NCBI GenBank assembly: GCA_041166025.1 | Contig: JBEAMJ010000050.1 | Location: 1 to 64,000, forward strand | From: UBA7672 sp041166025 | Lineage (GTDB): Bacteria; Pseudomonadota; Alphaproteobacteria; Caulobacterales; Hyphomonadaceae | DNA: 64,000 nt | Direction of reading: 5' to 3' | Shown: in pieces, positions 35,064-44,850 of the stretch | How positions within the stretch are numbered: position 1 is the stretch's first letter | Layout of the letters: each line of letters opens with the position of its first letter | The notes under the pieces: generated by a model | Told to the model about the DNA's origin: nothing | The model's input: the letters and a program-made list of their open reading frames with translations, nothing else | The model's database searches: none | Position numbers and translations under genes: made by a program

Positions 35064-36467
35064 ATGACGCTGACGGTGGCCATCGTCGGTCGCCCGAATG
35101 TCGGCAAGTCGACGCTGTTCAACCGGCTCGCTGGCCGCAAGATCGCGATTGTCGACGACCAGCCCGGCGTTACGCGCGATCGCAAGGAAGCAGTGGGGCG
35201 GCTGGGCGATCTCGACCTTCGCCTGATCGATACAGCCGGGTTCGAAGATGTGACCGACGCCTCGCTGGAAGCGCGCATGCGGCGCCAGACGGAGATCGCG
35301 ATTAGCGAGGCTGATGTTTCCATCTTCCTCTATGACGCCCGTGCAGGCGTGACGCCGATCGACGAGCGGTTTGCGCAGTTGCTGAGGAAGTCGGGCAAGC
35401 CGGTCGTGCTGGTCGCCAACAAGTGCGAGGGCAAGCAGGGTGATGAAGGGCTGATGGAGGCCTGGCGGCTGGGTCTTGGCGATCCCGCGCCGCTCTCCGC
35501 CGAGCATGGCGAGGGCATGGCTGAGCTCTATGAGGGGCTGCGGCAGGCGCAGGAAAAGCTTGAGGTGAGCGGCGAGTTCGTCTCGCTGGAGCCCGTGGTC
35601 GAGGAGGAAGAGTCTTTCGATCCGGATGTCGAGGCGCCACCTGAGCCGGACAAGCCGATCCGCATCGCTTTCGTGGGCCGGCCCAATGCGGGCAAGTCGA
35701 CGCTGATCAACGGGATCCTCAACGACGACCGGTTCATCACGGGCCCGGAAGCCGGCATCACGCGCGACAGCGTGACGGTGGCATGGATGTGGCGCGACCG
35801 GGAGATCCGGCTTGTGGACACGGCCGGCCTCCGCAAGCGCGCGAAGGTGCAGGAGAAGCTTGAGCGCCTGTCGACAATGGAGACGACGCATTCGATCCGC
35901 TTTGCGGACGTTGTGGTGCTCGTGATGGATCCGCGCGATGCGTTCGAGAAGCAGGACGTGCAGATCGCCAACCTCGTTCTGCGTGAGGGGCGCGGGCTCG
36001 TCTTTGCGATCACCAAGTGGGACACGGTCGACAATCATGCCGAGGCCCGCAAGGAGATGGAGCATCAGGCTGAGGCGCACCTGCCGCATGCTAAAGGGAC
36101 GCCGGTTGTGCCGGTCTCGGGCCAGACTCGGCGCAATCTCGACAAGCTGATGGATGCCTGCCTGAAGGTGCACAAGGACTGGTCGGCGCGCATCAAGACG
36201 CGAGATCTCAACGACTGGCTTCAGTATACAACGCAGAAGCATCCGCCGCCGGCGCCGGACGGCAAGCGCATAAAGCCACGTTATATGGCACAGATGAAAA
36301 CGCGCCCGCCAACTTTCGTGCTTCTCTGCTCGCGCTCCGAAATGATGCCAGAGACCTACAAGCGCTACCTGCTCAACGAGATGCGAGCGGCGTTCGACCT
36401 GCCGGGCGTGCCGATACGGCTGGTGCTGAAGTCGCCGAAGAATCCGTACGCCGAGGGGGAGGAGTAG
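35064..36467 (+). CDS. der: Ribosome-assembly GTPase Der (EngA)
   Basis: A 467-residue protein with two tandem GTPase domains, the hallmark of Der, which acts in 50S subunit maturation. Domain 1 has GRPNVGKST at about residues 9-17, DTAG and NKCEG. Domain 2 has GRPNAGKST at about 205-213, DTAGLRKRAKV and TKWD. A C-terminal KH-like domain (PPTFVLLCSRSEMMPETYKR) follows. All nucleotide-binding motifs are intact. Confidence 0.97.
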   Translation: MTLTVAIVGRPNVGKSTLFNRLAGRKIAIVDDQPGVTRDRKEAVGRLGDLDLRLIDTAGFEDVTDASLEARMRRQTEIAISEADVSIFLYDARAGVTPIDERFAQLLRKSGKPVVLVANKCEGKQGDEGLMEAWRLGLGDPAPLSAEHGEGMAELYEGLRQAQEKLEVSGEFVSLEPVVEEEESFDPDVEAPPEPDKPIRIAFVGRPNAGKSTLINGILNDDRFITGPEAGITRDSVTVAWMWRDREIRLVDTAGLRKRAKVQEKLERLSTMETTHSIRFADVVVLVMDPRDAFEKQDVQIANLVLREGRGLVFAITKWDTVDNHAEARKEMEHQAEAHLPHAKGTPVVPVSGQTRRNLDKLMDACLKVHKDWSARIKTRDLNDWLQYTTQKHPPPAPDGKRIKPRYMAQMKTRPPTFVLLCSRSEMMPETYKRYLLNEMRAAFDLPGVPIRLVLKSPKNPYAEGEE

Positions 36468-36600
36468 GCGAACGCCGGACCCTACCACTGACCCGCTAGT
36501 CTGGTGCGCCGGAATTCTTCAAAACGCAGAACGCCCCAAGATTCGTGGGCCCGAAATAGGTTGTGCAGGCGGCGCTGAGGCGACGAAAGGCGGGGCGACA

Positions 36601-37518
36601 ATGGCAATCCTGAAGCTCGACCATGTCGTGAAGTGTTTCGGCGACTTTACGGCTGTCGACGATCTCACTTTCGAAGTTCCCGAAGGCGGCATCTTTGGCT
36701 TTCTTGGCGGCAATGGTGCTGGGAAGACAACAAGCCTGCGCATGGCGCTCGACATCATCCGCCCGACATCGGGGACCATCGAAATTCTCGGTCGCAGGCC
36801 GGGCCGGGAGAATGCTGCCGAAATCGGCTTCCTTCCCGAGGAGCGAGGCCTCTACCGTCGCATGACGGTGATCGACACCATCGTTTACTTCGGCCGCCTC
36901 AAGGGGATGGATGCAGCCACCGCCAAGAAGGAAGCCCAACGCCTGATCGAACGTTTCGGACTTGGCGGATGGACTAAGGTGGCCGTCGAAAAACTGTCGA
37001 AAGGCATGTCACAGAAAGTGCAGGTCGCGGCCGCGATGGTGAACCGTCCAAGACTGCTCATCCTCGATGAACCTTTCTCGGGTCTCGATCCGGTGAACCA
37101 GAAAGTGCTTGAGGATCTTGTGCTGGAAACGGCGCGGGCCGGCTCGACCGTGGTGTTCTCGACCCACATCATGCAGCACGCCGAACGGTTGACGAACCGT
37201 CTCGTGTTGCTGGCTCGCGGGCGCACGGTCTTCGAGGGCACACAGGAAGAGGCGCGCGCACAGCTTCCCAGCCGGCTGACGCTCGTGTCGGAAGCCGATC
37301 CCTCAAGCCTCCCGGGCGTTGCATTCGCGCGCAGAACGAAGGGCGCAGAAGGATGGGCGAGTTGGGATGTGTCGCTGATGGCAGGCGCCACGCCCGGCGA
37401 CCTGCTTCAGACCTGCACGCGAACTGGTTTTGCGCTCCGGGGCTTCGAGAGTCACCGTCCCAGCCTGCACGAAGTCTTCATCCACCTTGTCGGCTCCAGC
37501 CAGGAGACACCGTCATGA
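36601..37518 (+). CDS. ABC transporter ATP-binding protein (NatA-like)
   Basis: A 305-residue ATPase subunit with Walker A GGNGAGKTT (Lys42), signature LSKGMSQKVQVAAAMV, Walker B LLILDEPFSGLDP and the switch histidine in FSTHIMQHAE. A C-terminal DUF4162 domain is present, as in NatA-type and drug exporters. It overlaps the downstream permease as ATGA. The substrate is unknown; sodium extrusion is known for NatAB but cannot be concluded here. Confidence 0.92.
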   Translation: MAILKLDHVVKCFGDFTAVDDLTFEVPEGGIFGFLGGNGAGKTTSLRMALDIIRPTSGTIEILGRRPGRENAAEIGFLPEERGLYRRMTVIDTIVYFGRLKGMDAATAKKEAQRLIERFGLGGWTKVAVEKLSKGMSQKVQVAAAMVNRPRLLILDEPFSGLDPVNQKVLEDLVLETARAGSTVVFSTHIMQHAERLTNRLVLLARGRTVFEGTQEEARAQLPSRLTLVSEADPSSLPGVAFARRTKGAEGWASWDVSLMAGATPGDLLQTCTRTGFALRGFESHRPSLHEVFIHLVGSSQETPS

Positions 37519-39014
37519 GAAGCATCATCCTTGTCGCGGCGCGCGAGTACAGGCAGATTGCCGCAACCCGCGGCTTCTGGGTGATGTTGCTCGTCCTTCC
37601 GGTTGTCATCGGCATCAGTCAGGTCGCAGGTCGATACTTCCGGCCCCCGCTGGACTCGGCCTATGTGCTCGTGGACCAGTCGGGGCAGTACGACTCCGCC
37701 ATCGACCGCCGGCTCCTGCTCAACTACCAGCGGGTCGAACTCGGCGCTTTCTCCGCCTACGTGCAGCGCTGGAACCTGTCGAGCGTCGACCCGGACGCGG
37801 TCTGGGCGAAAGGTGAGCGATGGTTTCCCGATGCCCAGGTCGAACAGTTCCTCTCCAATGGCGGCATCGAAGCCGCCTGGAGCAGGGTCGCGCCGGCCAA
37901 GCCAAGAGAGGCGCCCGACTACGAGATTGATCCTCCCGCCTATATACGCGCCCCGCTGCCCGCCGGGGTTGTCGCCAGTGCAGGGCCCGAGGCGTTTGCC
38001 GAAGGCTTAGCCGGTCCTCTAGGGGGCGGCGAAATCGATACGCCACTGGGAAGACGGCCTCTTGCGCTCGCAGTCTGGATTCCACCGGAAATCAACGATG
38101 CGTCGCCGGTGCGCATGTGGACCAACGGTGCGCCCAACAACACGCTGGTGGACAATGTCCGCAACGAGGTCACGCGCATCCAGCGGGCCCGCGCGCTCCA
38201 GGCCAGTGGTCTTGCGCCTGACGTCGTGGAAGGCATCGCCAACATCACGACCCCGATCAGGCTCAGCGCGCCGCCGCAGGGGGCTGGGCGGGAGCAGGTG
38301 GCGATCCGCTCCGCCCTGCCGCTGGCCATGGTGTATCTCCTGCTGGTCACCGTAATGACCACGGGCTCGATGATGCTGCAGAGCGTGATCGAGGAGCGGT
38401 CAAACAAGCTCCTGGAATCCATTCTGGCCACGGTTCACCCCTCGCAGCTGATGTATGGCAAGCTGCTCGGTCTCGGCGCGATCGGCCTCACCATCCTCGG
38501 CGTCTGGGTCGGGGCCGCCGTTGGTGCGGCTCTCTCCGTGCAGGGCGTTGTGGCGGACATCGTCAAGCCATCGCTGTCGGCGATCGAACCCTGGATGTTC
38601 GGAGCCATGCTGTTCTACTTCTTTAGCGGCTACCTGATCATTTCGATGCTTTATCTTGCGATCGGCGCGCTCTCCAATTCGCTGCAGGACGCCCAGGCCT
38701 ATCTCATGCCAGTGATCATGATCATCATGCTGCCGGTCGTTTTCATGATGGTGTCGGTCCTGCAGCAGCCGAACGGCGTCTTTCCCGTCCTGATGTCCTG
38801 GATCCCGCTCTACACACCGTTTGCGATGCTGGCCCGCCTTGGCGCCGGCGTCGACTTCATCGAGGTGATCGGCACGGGCGTCATGCTCGCGGCGTTCGTT
38901 GCGCTCGAAATGATCCTGCTGGGCCGTCTCTTCCAGGCGAGCCTGCTGCGCACCGGCCAGCCGCCCAAGCTTGGCGCATTCCTCGCGATGATGCTGGGCA
39001 AGAATACCGGTTAG
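37515..39014 (+). CDS. ABC-2 type permease (NatB-like)
   Basis: A 499-residue membrane protein. The first helix (GFWVMLLVLPVVIGISQVAG) is followed by a large periplasmic domain of about 250 residues, and then five helices including LAMVYLLLVTVMTTGSMMLQ and LMPVIMIIMLPVVFMMVSVL. The EERSNKLLESILATV motif after the second helix is typical of ABC-2 exporters. I chose the ATG at 37515 that overlaps the ATPase stop, because upstream codons belong to the other gene's frame. Confidence 0.9.
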   Translation: MRSIILVAAREYRQIAATRGFWVMLLVLPVVIGISQVAGRYFRPPLDSAYVLVDQSGQYDSAIDRRLLLNYQRVELGAFSAYVQRWNLSSVDPDAVWAKGERWFPDAQVEQFLSNGGIEAAWSRVAPAKPREAPDYEIDPPAYIRAPLPAGVVASAGPEAFAEGLAGPLGGGEIDTPLGRRPLALAVWIPPEINDASPVRMWTNGAPNNTLVDNVRNEVTRIQRARALQASGLAPDVVEGIANITTPIRLSAPPQGAGREQVAIRSALPLAMVYLLLVTVMTTGSMMLQSVIEERSNKLLESILATVHPSQLMYGKLLGLGAIGLTILGVWVGAAVGAALSVQGVVADIVKPSLSAIEPWMFGAMLFYFFSGYLIISMLYLAIGALSNSLQDAQAYLMPVIMIIMLPVVFMMVSVLQQPNGVFPVLMSWIPLYTPFAMLARLGAGVDFIEVIGTGVMLAAFVALEMILLGRLFQASLLRTGQPPKLGAFLAMMLGKNTG

Positions 39015-39967
39015 ACGAACGCCCCGGCTCGCACCAGCACGTTTCCTCCTGTTTCCAGCTTGAAGCGGGCGATGCCGGCGCCCGACTGTGTGTTGACGCC
39101 GCCGAGGTCGAGAATGGCGACGCCCTGCATACGAAGGTCCTTCATCGCAGTCCAGAGGATGAGGTTGTGCGCGGCGCGGCTGCGTCCTTCCTCGCTCGTC
39201 CAGCCAACATGGTAGGTCGCCCGGCGCCCATGGACGAGGAACAGCATTCCGGCCACCGCATCCCGCTTCAGATCGGCGCGAAACACTGCCAGCCCAGCCG
39301 ACTTGTCGCCCTTTGCGCCGACGGCCTTCGCGTCCTGCCAGCGTTCGGTCATTTCAATGGGCATCGCGCGATAGCCGCGATTCACCCGCTGCCTGGCCTC
39401 GGCATCCAGTAGCCAGCGATATTGGGCCGGCTTCACGCCGGCCTTCTGAACCGCGAGATCGGACCGCTCGGCCTTGGACAGGCGGTTGCGCCAGCCCTGG
39501 TCCATGGAAGCGCGCAACGCATCCTCGTCCTTCGCGAGGTCAAGCAGAACTGTCGCATCGCCTGTCATCACGCGCTTCAGGCCCTTGAGCCCATCGCTCA
39601 TCGGCTCATCAGGCGTCATCACCAGCAGGCGCGGCCACTTCTGCGGCAACGACGACTTGAGCAACCGGAATGCAGCCTGCTTCTCTTCGGCAGATGCATT
39701 TCCCACCCAGACCGGGCCGTGTGTGCACAGCGCGAACCGGCCAACAAGCGCGAAGGGTCGGGCCGTCACCTGAGCCAGCGCAAGCAGCGATCCGTCCGCC
39801 CGTCGTACAGCGGCTCGAAGCACGTCGACGCCCGGCGAACTCGCCGTAAGAGCTGTGCCGTAGGCCCAATCCTGCTGATAGCTGGCGGCCGCCGAGGCGT
39901 GTGCGTCGTCCCACGTCCCTCGCGACGTGTCGTTCCAGCTGATGCCCAATCCGCCCGCACGACTCAT
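39011..39967 (-). CDS. FemAB/GNAT-like acyltransferase
   Basis: A 318-residue protein of the FemAB-like GNAT superfamily (acetyltransf_6 type). Landmarks are SYQQDWAYGTAL near the start, WRNRLSKAERSDLAVQKAGV, and the final GNAT-like core YHVGWTSEEGRSRAAHNLIL followed by LDLGGVNTQSGAGIARFK. Related proteins transfer amino acids or acyl groups in cell-envelope building. The start at 39967 gives MSRAGG; a longer frame to 39997 exists. It converges on the permease gene with a four-base overlap. Confidence 0.78.
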   Translation of the reverse strand: MSRAGGLGISWNDTSRGTWDDAHASAAASYQQDWAYGTALTASSPGVDVLRAAVRRADGSLLALAQVTARPFALVGRFALCTHGPVWVGNASAEEKQAAFRLLKSSLPQKWPRLLVMTPDEPMSDGLKGLKRVMTGDATVLLDLAKDEDALRASMDQGWRNRLSKAERSDLAVQKAGVKPAQYRWLLDAEARQRVNRGYRAMPIEMTERWQDAKAVGAKGDKSAGLAVFRADLKRDAVAGMLFLVHGRRATYHVGWTSEEGRSRAAHNLILWTAMKDLRMQGVAILDLGGVNTQSGAGIARFKLETGGNVLVRAGAFV

Positions 39968-40020
39968 TCGCCAATTCTTAGCGGTTTCCCCTCCCAATTG
40001 GTGAACAAGCGGGAGACACT

Positions 40021-40215
40021 ATGGCGCGGGCCAAGATCCAGACTGTCGCAGGCCACCGTCTGCCCGAGCCGCGCCTCACGCCGATGGCCATCTGGCTCGT
40101 GTTTCTCTGGGTGGGCTTGCCCATCCTTGCGATCGGCGGACTGCTCGACGTGGTCGCGCAGACCGTCTTCGGCCTCTGCACCGGCCTCTGGTGCTACGCA
40201 ACCCCTCCGGCCTGA
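40021..40215 (+). CDS. Small single-pass or hairpin membrane protein, 64 residues
   Basis: A short protein with a basic N-terminus and one long hydrophobic region (MAIWLVFLWVGLPILAIGGL) that may form one or two helices. The ATG has GGGAG upstream. It overlaps the end of the convergent decarboxylase gene by 22 bases. No family recognised. Confidence 0.6.
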   Translation: MARAKIQTVAGHRLPEPRLTPMAIWLVFLWVGLPILAIGGLLDVVAQTVFGLCTGLWCYATPPA

Positions 40216-41597
40216 CCGCGCACCGCCTTCCACGCCGCAAGCATGGCCTTCGCGGACAGATCGATGTCCGTCTCCGTCGTCGTCTCGTTGATGACAGAAA
40301 CGCGCATGATCTGCCGTCCGCGCCACAACGCGCCGCCAACGAAGCACATGCCGTCCGCCTGGGCGCGGGCGATCGTCGCCTGTGTCTCCGCATCATTGCC
40401 GAAATGAACAGCCACCTGGTTCAGTACGACGTCGTTGAGGATTTCGGCGCCGCCGGCCGACAGGATCAGGGCCATCCGCTGCGCAAGGGCGCAGTGGTGC
40501 GACACCATCTCTGCGATCCCGCGTCGACCGAGGTGGCGGATCATCGCCCATGTCGCAAAACCCCGCGCGCGACGCGATAATTCGGGGACATAGTCGGCCG
40601 GCACGCGCGTGCCTTCGCCCGCGCTTGGCAGGTAGCTCGCGGCGATCTGCATCGCCCGCCGATGCGACTTCGGATGGCGCACAATCGCATAGGCCGAATC
40701 GTATGGTGTCTGCAGCCATTTGTGGCCGTCGACCGACCATGAGTCCGCACGCTCAATGCCGCGCCCCAGTTCGCGATGACTCTCCGTCGCACGTGCCCAG
40801 AGGCCGAATGCGCCGTCGATGTGAAGCCAGGCTCCGCTCGCATGGCACGCCTCTGCGATCGGGACGAACGGATCGAAAGACCCCGAGTTGATGTGCCCCG
40901 CCTGTGCGATGACGATAGCTGGTCCGGACGCCTTCCGGATCGCATCGACCGCCGCGTCCGCGAGCATCGCTCCGTTGGCGTCGACCTCGACCCGCACCAG
41001 CCGTCTATCGCCGAAGCCGAGATACTTTAGGCCGGCAAGAATCGTTGAGTGCGCCTCTGCGCCTAGGATCACGGTGATGGGCGGGCCGCCCGTCATCCCC
41101 TCGGCTTCGATGTCCCATCCTGCGCGTCTAAGCACCTCGGAACGCGCGGCGGCCAGACAGGTGAAGCTTGCCATCGTCGCGCCGGTCACAAAGCCGACCG
41201 AGGACTCACGTGGGAGATCCAGGAGATCAAGCAGGGCCATAGCTGCGGTGGCTTCTGCGGCCGATGCTGAAGGAGTCGCAAAATGGTTCGCTGTGTTCTG
41301 TCCCCAGGCTGACGCCAACCAGTCGGCTGCAACGCCAACAGGGTTGCTGCCACCAATAACCCAGCCAAAAAAACGCGGCCCCGTCATGGCCGCAAGCCCC
41401 GGGCTCGCCAGGTCGATCAGCTCGCGGATCGCCTGTTCGGGCGCCAAACCGTCCTGCGACAGGTCGATGGCGAAACGCCGCAGCTGCTCCTCATAAGCTA
41501 CATCCGGCGTATGGCGACGCTCACGATCCCCGGCCCGGCGCGTCGCCGCATGATCTGCCACCTGCGCGAACAGTCCCTTCAGGTCCGTGGTATTCAT
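40194..41597 (-). CDS. PLP-dependent group II decarboxylase-like enzyme
   Basis: A 467-residue fold-type I enzyme. The PLP lysine is Lys293 in VDGHKWLQTPYD, and the aspartate contacting the PLP ring lies in WLHIDGAFGLWA. An N-terminal part with GPRFFGWVIGGSNPVGVAAD fits aromatic-L-amino-acid decarboxylase and related proteins. The substrate cannot be predicted from this alone; decarboxylase, transaminase-like and lyase activities all occur in relatives. The ATG at 41597 (MNTTDLKG) is preferred to an upstream start at 41612. Confidence 0.85.
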   Translation of the reverse strand: MNTTDLKGLFAQVADHAATRRAGDRERRHTPDVAYEEQLRRFAIDLSQDGLAPEQAIRELIDLASPGLAAMTGPRFFGWVIGGSNPVGVAADWLASAWGQNTANHFATPSASAAEATAAMALLDLLDLPRESSVGFVTGATMASFTCLAAARSEVLRRAGWDIEAEGMTGGPPITVILGAEAHSTILAGLKYLGFGDRRLVRVEVDANGAMLADAAVDAIRKASGPAIVIAQAGHINSGSFDPFVPIAEACHASGAWLHIDGAFGLWARATESHRELGRGIERADSWSVDGHKWLQTPYDSAYAIVRHPKSHRRAMQIAASYLPSAGEGTRVPADYVPELSRRARGFATWAMIRHLGRRGIAEMVSHHCALAQRMALILSAGGAEILNDVVLNQVAVHFGNDAETQATIARAQADGMCFVGGALWRGRQIMRVSVINETTTETDIDLSAKAMLAAWKAVRGQAGGVA

Positions 41598-41691
41598 GTC
41601 GCATCCTTCCAACGCGCATTGGCTAGCACGTCAGGAGAACGAGGCACGCGCGAAAAAACGGCATGGCGCCAATGACGCCCGCGCCAGGCGA

Positions 41692-42741
41692 TCAGGCAGC
41701 GGCGACGGGGTGCGCGTATGGCGTCGACTTCACGATTTCCAGCTCTTCCGGTGTCATCTCGGCGGGCACGTTGGCGAACAGCGGTGTTGAGAGATAGCGT
41801 TCACCGGTATCGGGTAGCATGGCAAGTATGTTTGCGCCCTTGTGCGCGCTCCTGGCCACCTCGACGGCAGCCGCAAATGTAGCCCCCGATGTGATGCCGA
41901 CGAAGATACCTTCCTTCGTCGCGAGGTCCTGGCTGCATTTCATTGCATCGGGGTTCGACACAGTGAGGATTTTGTGGACACGGGAGAGATCCACCTCTCC
42001 GGTCAGCTTCGGAATAAAGTCCGGTGACCAGCCCTGCATGGGGTGCGGCTTCCACGCCGGATGCCCCGTCGCCGCGGTGCCATCCGGATTGCGCTGCTGC
42101 GATTGGCCGCTGGACAGCATGGGGGCGTCGGCAGGCTCGCATACGACGATCTTCGTGCGCGGGCTTTCGCGCGCGAGCACGCGGGAGACACCGTTCAGCG
42201 TACCGCCGGTGCCGAAACCGCTGACGAAATAGTCCAGACCGATGTCCTTGAAATCCGCGATGATCTCAGGCCCTGTCGTCTTCTCATGATAGGCTGGATT
42301 GGCCTCGTTCTCGAACTGGCGTGTCATGAACCAGCCATGCGCCTTGGCAAGCTCAATGGTCTTGTTGATCGCACCCGTCGCCCGCAGTGCGGCTGGCGTC
42401 AGCAACACTTTCGCACCCAGGAACCGCATCAGCTTCCGCCGCTCCACCGAAAAACTCTCTGGCATCACGATCACCAGCGGATAGCCCTTGGCCGCGCAGA
42501 CCATGGCGAGACCGATGCCGGTATTGCCTGAGGTCATCTCTACAACCGTCTGGCCGGGTTTGAGCTCGCCAGACCTCTCCGCTGCCTCGATCACACCCAG
42601 CGCCAGACGATCCTTAACTGAGCCGAGGGGATTGAACGCCTCCACCTTGACCCACAGGTTCACGCCTTCCGGCGCGAGGCGATTGATCCTGACAATCGGG
42701 GTGCGGCCAACAGTTTCCGTGATCGTGTTGTAGCGGGCCAT
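41692..42741 (-). CDS. cysK: Cysteine synthase (O-acetylserine sulfhydrylase)
   Basis: A 349-residue PLP enzyme of fold type II that makes cysteine from O-acetylserine and sulfide. The PLP lysine lies in NPLGSVKDRLALG, the substrate loop is TSGNTGIGLAMV and the phosphate loop GFGTGGTLNGVSRVL. It is about 35-40 residues longer than typical CysK, because of an insertion after APMLSSG (roughly QSQQRNPDGTAATGHPAWKP) and a tail. The start at 42741 (MARYNTIT) fits the family; a longer frame to 42804 exists. Cystathionine beta-synthase-like activity is an alternative. Confidence 0.9.
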   Translation of the reverse strand: MARYNTITETVGRTPIVRINRLAPEGVNLWVKVEAFNPLGSVKDRLALGVIEAAERSGELKPGQTVVEMTSGNTGIGLAMVCAAKGYPLVIVMPESFSVERRKLMRFLGAKVLLTPAALRATGAINKTIELAKAHGWFMTRQFENEANPAYHEKTTGPEIIADFKDIGLDYFVSGFGTGGTLNGVSRVLARESPRTKIVVCEPADAPMLSSGQSQQRNPDGTAATGHPAWKPHPMQGWSPDFIPKLTGEVDLSRVHKILTVSNPDAMKCSQDLATKEGIFVGITSGATFAAAVEVARSAHKGANILAMLPDTGERYLSTPLFANVPAEMTPEELEIVKSTPYAHPVAAA

Positions 42742-42895
42742 TGTCGTTATCCTCTGCTTCAAGGCGGAAACTACTCCCGGGCCCGTCCGAAGCAACATGA
42801 ACAACGCTCCGGCCGCTCATCAGCTTTTCTCATGCACCCGCGACAGGTGAAGCTGTGGACTGGTCTTGAATCGGCCAACCTGCCAGACTCCGCAC

Positions 42896-44272
42896 ATGGC
42901 CAAACCTACCACTGCCTTCGTCTGCCAGTCCTGTGGAACCGCCCACGCCAAATGGTCTGGGCGCTGTGAAGCATGCAGCGCGTGGAACGCGCTTGTCGAG
43001 GAGAACATTGCTGCGCCGCCGGGCGGACTTGCGGCCCCTGCCTCAGGATCGAAGCAGAGGACAAGCACTGTCGAGTTCGCTCCGCTCGACAGTGCCGATC
43101 CTCCGCCGCCGCGCATGTCCACTGGGATCAGTGAGCTGGACCGGGTTTTCGGTGGCGGGATCGCCCGGTCCTCCGCGGTGCTGGTCGGAGGCGATCCGGG
43201 CATCGGCAAGTCCACACTGCTCCTTCAGGCAGCCGCCGCGATGGGCAAAGCGGGTATCAAATCGGTCTATATTTCCGGCGAGGAAGCGATCTCGCAGATT
43301 CAGGGACGTGCACGCCGCCTGGGCGTCAGCAACGCCCCGGTCCAACTCGCCGCAGAGACGGACCTCCGCTCCGTTCTCAAGGCGCTGAAGGCAGCCGCGC
43401 CGGAAATCATCGTGATCGACAGCGTGCAGACGCTCTGGTCGGACAGCCTGGAAGCCGCGCCGGGTTCAGTCGGGCAAGTCCGTGCCTGCGCCCAGGAACT
43501 CACGCGTTTCGCAAAGAAGACCGGCGCCGCGGTCATCCTCGTGGGTCATGTCACCAAGGACGGGCAGATCGCTGGCCCGCGTGTCCTCGAACACATGGTT
43601 GACGCTGTCTTCTATTTCGAGGGCGAGCGCGGTCACCAGTTCCGTATCCTGCGTTCAGTGAAGAACCGGTTCGGCCCGACGGACGAGATCGGCGTGTTCG
43701 AGATGGGCGAGCTTGGCCTCTCAGCGGCGCGCGATCCCTCAGCGATGTTCCTCGCGGGGGCTGATACGGAAACCTCCGGCCGCGCGGTTTTTGCAGCGAT
43801 GGAAGGCTCGCGACCCGTCCTCGCCGAAGTCCAGGCCCTCGCCGGGCCCGAGGCGGCCGGATCCCCGCGACGGTCCATCGTTGGCTGGGACAATGCGCGC
43901 CTAGCCATGCTGCTGGCTGTCTTCGATGCCCGCTGTGGCCTCCGCTTCGGCATGCGGGATGTCTATCTCAGCGTCTCGGGGGGCTATCGTATCGCAGAAC
44001 CGGCCGGCGACCTTGCGGCCGCTGCGGCATGCGCCTCTGCGCTGCTGGACAAGGCGTTCCCCAAGGGCGCTGTCTTTTTCGGCGAGGTTGCCCTCTCGGG
44101 GGCAATTCGGCCGGTCGGGCGCATTGAGCCGCGGCTGAGAGAGGCGGCGCGCCTTGGTTTTGCGAGAGCTTTTGTGCCAGCCGGGGCGCCCGAGACGGTC
44201 GACGGGATGACCGTCCATGGGCTATCCAGACTTCAGGACCTCGTGGACGTGCTTGGCGGGGGGTCCGAGTAG
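42896..44272 (+). CDS. radA: DNA repair protein RadA
   Basis: A 458-residue RecA-like protein active in branch migration during recombination. It has the N-terminal C4 zinc finger (CQSCGTAHAKWSGRCEAC), Walker A GGDPGIGKST (Lys105), the RadA-specific KNRFG motif and a C-terminal Lon-protease-like domain (FFGEVALSGAIRPVGRIEPR). The start at 42896 (MAKPTTAF) is typical. cvpA and purF follow on the same strand, a common alphaproteobacterial arrangement. Confidence 0.96.
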   Translation: MAKPTTAFVCQSCGTAHAKWSGRCEACSAWNALVEENIAAPPGGLAAPASGSKQRTSTVEFAPLDSADPPPPRMSTGISELDRVFGGGIARSSAVLVGGDPGIGKSTLLLQAAAAMGKAGIKSVYISGEEAISQIQGRARRLGVSNAPVQLAAETDLRSVLKALKAAAPEIIVIDSVQTLWSDSLEAAPGSVGQVRACAQELTRFAKKTGAAVILVGHVTKDGQIAGPRVLEHMVDAVFYFEGERGHQFRILRSVKNRFGPTDEIGVFEMGELGLSAARDPSAMFLAGADTETSGRAVFAAMEGSRPVLAEVQALAGPEAAGSPRRSIVGWDNARLAMLLAVFDARCGLRFGMRDVYLSVSGGYRIAEPAGDLAAAAACASALLDKAFPKGAVFFGEVALSGAIRPVGRIEPRLREAARLGFARAFVPAGAPETVDGMTVHGLSRLQDLVDVLGGGSE

Positions 44273-44285
44273 AGGGTCTGTCGCG

Positions 44286-44831
44286 ATGCCCCCCTGGGTC
44301 TTCGATGCTGTCGTTATTGGCGTGATCGTGGTGTCGGCCGTCATGTCGGCCAGCCGCGGATTGATCCGTGAGATCTTCTCGATCATCGCGTTTATCGTCG
44401 GCCTTGTTGTCGCATGGTTCTGCATCCGGTTTGGTCAGGCCCCCCTCAAGGAGCTGATTTCTCCGGACGAACCCTCCGTCGTCCCGGCCATGATTCTATT
44501 CCTGGCAGGTTTCCTGGCCTCCTACGCGCTGGCTGCCTTTCTCGGGGCTCGTGTGTCGCGGCTGTTCAACGATTCTCCCGAGATCGGCGGACTCGATCGC
44601 CTGGCCGGGGCCGCACTAGGCGTGTCCAAGGCGCTCCTGGCCTGTGTCGGCTTCGTGGTTCTTCTTCATTTGGTCATTCGGCCGGGCGAGGAGCCGCCGG
44701 AGATTGCCAAGAGCATGACCTACCCATATCTGAACGGCGCCGCCGGACTGATCGGCGGCGGCTTGACTGGAGTCATCGAACTCGTCACCGGTCCGGCCAG
44801 CGCTGCGCCTGACACGCAGACGACCCAGTAA
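44286..44831 (+). CDS. cvpA: CvpA family inner-membrane protein
   Basis: A 181-residue membrane protein with four predicted helices (for example FDAVVIGVIVVSAVMSASRG and AMILFLAGFLASYALAAFLG) and the family motif SRGLIREIFSIIAFIVGL. It was named for colicin V production and affects envelope integrity. It lies between radA and purF, as in many proteobacteria. The ATG at 44286 follows GAGGGTCTGTC; upstream codons lie within radA. Confidence 0.9.
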   Translation: MPPWVFDAVVIGVIVVSAVMSASRGLIREIFSIIAFIVGLVVAWFCIRFGQAPLKELISPDEPSVVPAMILFLAGFLASYALAAFLGARVSRLFNDSPEIGGLDRLAGAALGVSKALLACVGFVVLLHLVIRPGEEPPEIAKSMTYPYLNGAAGLIGGGLTGVIELVTGPASAAPDTQTTQ

Positions 44832-44850
44832 CCCCGCTTCGGAGTCGCCC

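Noticed and set aside
34292..35323. Open frame antisense to bamB and the start of der
   Set aside because: Both sense genes are well supported, and the antisense product has no family pattern.
35028..36488. Long open frame (486 codons) antisense to der
   Set aside because: It mirrors an essential, fully conserved gene; the His/Leu/Arg-rich translation has no domain.
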